Assembly: GCA_017987895.1 (NCBI GenBank)
Contig: JAGNSU010000022.1
Location: 1 to 40,494 of the forward strand
DNA length: 40,494 bases
Direction of reading: 5' to 3'
From: Flavobacteriales bacterium
GTDB taxonomy: Bacteria > Bacteroidota > Bacteroidia > Flavobacteriales_F > PHOS-HE28
A program made the position numbers and the translations under genes. Below are positions 39,509-40,494 of the stretch, piece by piece. Each line of letters begins with the position of its first letter. The stretch's first letter is position 1. The notes under the pieces were generated by a model that saw nothing but the letters and a program-made list of their open reading frames with translations, was not told the origin of the DNA and searched no databases.

Positions 39509-40494
39509 CTACTCCTTGGTGAAGGCGCGTCGCAGCGACCCGCCTTGGCTCGTCAATTCCAATAGGTATACCCCGCTCTTCAGGCCGCTCACGTCCAACT
39601 GGCCGTTCACCAAGGAACGCAGAAGGACTTGCTTGCCGGTGGCATCCAAAACGCGCACAGGGGCGTTGCCCACGTCCGCTGTCGTCGTTACGTACAACAG
39701 GTCGGTCGCCGGAACGGGATGGAGGGTGAGTTCGTTGGTGCCGGATGCTTCCGCCACCCCGGTGGAAAGACCTTCCTCCACCACCAGGATGCCATCGATG
39801 GCAGGGTTGTCGATGATGTCCACGATGCCTGAAGGCCAGCGCACGATCACCTGGTCCACCTGGGTGTCCGTGCGGATACCGAAGTGGGCCGTCAAACTGC
39901 TCATATAGCGGAACCCATCGCCGCTGCGCACCTGGCGGATCTGCGTGCCCAGCGCGCTGGTCACTTCCACCTCGGCGCCGATCCCGTTCATGTTGCTCAC
40001 CGCTCCCACGGTGAACACCTTGAGGTAGTGGTTGTCGTTGCCATCGTTCATGTAGGCCGTGGCGGAGTTCATGATGTCCAGGAAGCCATCGTTGTTCAGA
40101 TCACCGATGGGCCCGTTGGTAGGTGTGATGGTGACCTGCTGAAAGGTGAGATCGCCGTTGCCCAGCATCAATGCACCACCCCCCAGAATGTCCAGCCAAC
40201 CGTCGTTGTTGAAGTCGTGCGTGGTCCATTCGATGCTCTGCCCGCCCATCAGATCGAAGCCGGAGCCGATGGTCACGTTCACGAAAGTGCCCGCGTCGTT
40301 GCGCATCAGCTTATGCACGTTGCTGCTGCTGGATCCCACCAGCACATCCATATCGCCGTCGTTGTCGTAATCGCCCCAAGCGGAGGACCAGCTCTGATGA
40401 CTGTCCGCGAACCCCAGCGCGGGTGCGATGTTCGTGAAGGTGCCATTGCCGTTGTTCTGGTACAGGATGTCCACCGGGTCACATCCGCACTTGG
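39509..40494 (-). CDS. Secreted FG-GAP/ASPIC-UnbV protein, T9SS sorted (paralog 2, partial)
   Basis: The gene runs off the right edge; 327 residues are visible with no start. It is a paralog of the neighbouring gene, with the same order: the frame begins KCGCDPVDILYQNNGNGTF, then DYDNDGDMDVLVGSSSSNVH, TTHDFNNDGWLDILGGGALM, GAEVEVTSALGTQIRQVRSG (ASPIC/UnbV), IVRWPSGIVDIIDNPAIDG and a T9SS type A end (LTLHPVPATDLLYVTTTADV ... LKSGVYLLELTSQGG). The two proteins align nearly residue for residue over the shared part, so this is a tandem duplication that has diverged mainly in the sorting domain and in the short linker before it. Confidence 0.9.
   Translation of the reverse strand, partial: KCGCDPVDILYQNNGNGTFTNIAPALGFADSHQSWSSAWGDYDNDGDMDVLVGSSSSNVHKLMRNDAGTFVNVTIGSGFDLMGGQSIEWTTHDFNNDGWLDILGGGALMLGNGDLTFQQVTITPTNGPIGDLNNDGFLDIMNSATAYMNDGNDNHYLKVFTVGAVSNMNGIGAEVEVTSALGTQIRQVRSGDGFRYMSSLTAHFGIRTDTQVDQVIVRWPSGIVDIIDNPAIDGILVVEEGLSTGVAEASGTNELTLHPVPATDLLYVTTTADVGNAPVRVLDATGKQVLLRSLVNGQLDVSGLKSGVYLLELTSQGGSLRRAFTKE

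Overview
The window looks like a chromosomal segment of a Bacteroidota bacterium with a high G+C content for the phylum, most like the uncultured Flavobacteriales seen in freshwater and wastewater (inference). The main reason is eight secreted proteins that carry a signal peptide, a beta-propeller or FG-GAP body and a C-terminal type IX secretion (T9SS) sorting domain. I recognised no rRNA, no complete tRNA and no CRISPR array.

Left part (1-13600): fdhD (sulfur carrier for formate dehydrogenase), a GrpB-family protein, a secreted YciI-like protein, a MOSC protein, three T9SS cargo proteins, a Reg_prop lipoprotein translationally coupled to a GreA/B-C-like protein, a double DUF1801 protein and a HemG-like flavodoxin. 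A DHFR-like reductase follows.

Repeat-rich zone (14190-17220): a GIY-YIG protein gene sits between two direct 131-bp copies of a palindromic repeat. It is followed by a broken fibronectin-III gene end, an exact-period 42-bp degenerate array leading into an intact gene of the same family, and two tandem paralogs of unknown function bracketed by a 30-bp direct repeat.

Defence island (17288-24091): on the minus strand, an MqsR-like toxin, an HTH-Panacea antitoxin and an AbiV-like protein are chained by ATGA overlaps. Divergently, a LexA-like self-cleaving repressor and a small Myb/SANT-like protein precede a CBASS operon consisting of a 2TM-beta (Cap15-like) effector, a CD-NTase and an E2-like protein. 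Convergent with it lies a two-gene module made of a DAC (DisA_N)-like putative nucleotide cyclase and a second 2TM-beta protein. This DAC/2TM-beta pair is the best candidate for an undescribed system. It resembles the logic of CBASS or Panoptes but uses a different cyclase fold.

Formate dehydrogenase zone (24242-29736): an intact catalytic subunit gene is flanked by a 3' fragment and a 5' fragment of a second copy, together with an inserted lipoprotein gene and an RCC1-repeat T9SS protein bounded by a duplicate of its own 3' end. This is the scar of a tandem duplication followed by deletion.

Right part (29863-40494): a cytochrome-like lipoprotein, a large T9SS propeller, Hsp20, small lipoproteins, a Kelch T9SS protein, a WG-repeat lipoprotein and two tandem ASPIC/UnbV-FG-GAP paralogs, the last cut by the window edge.
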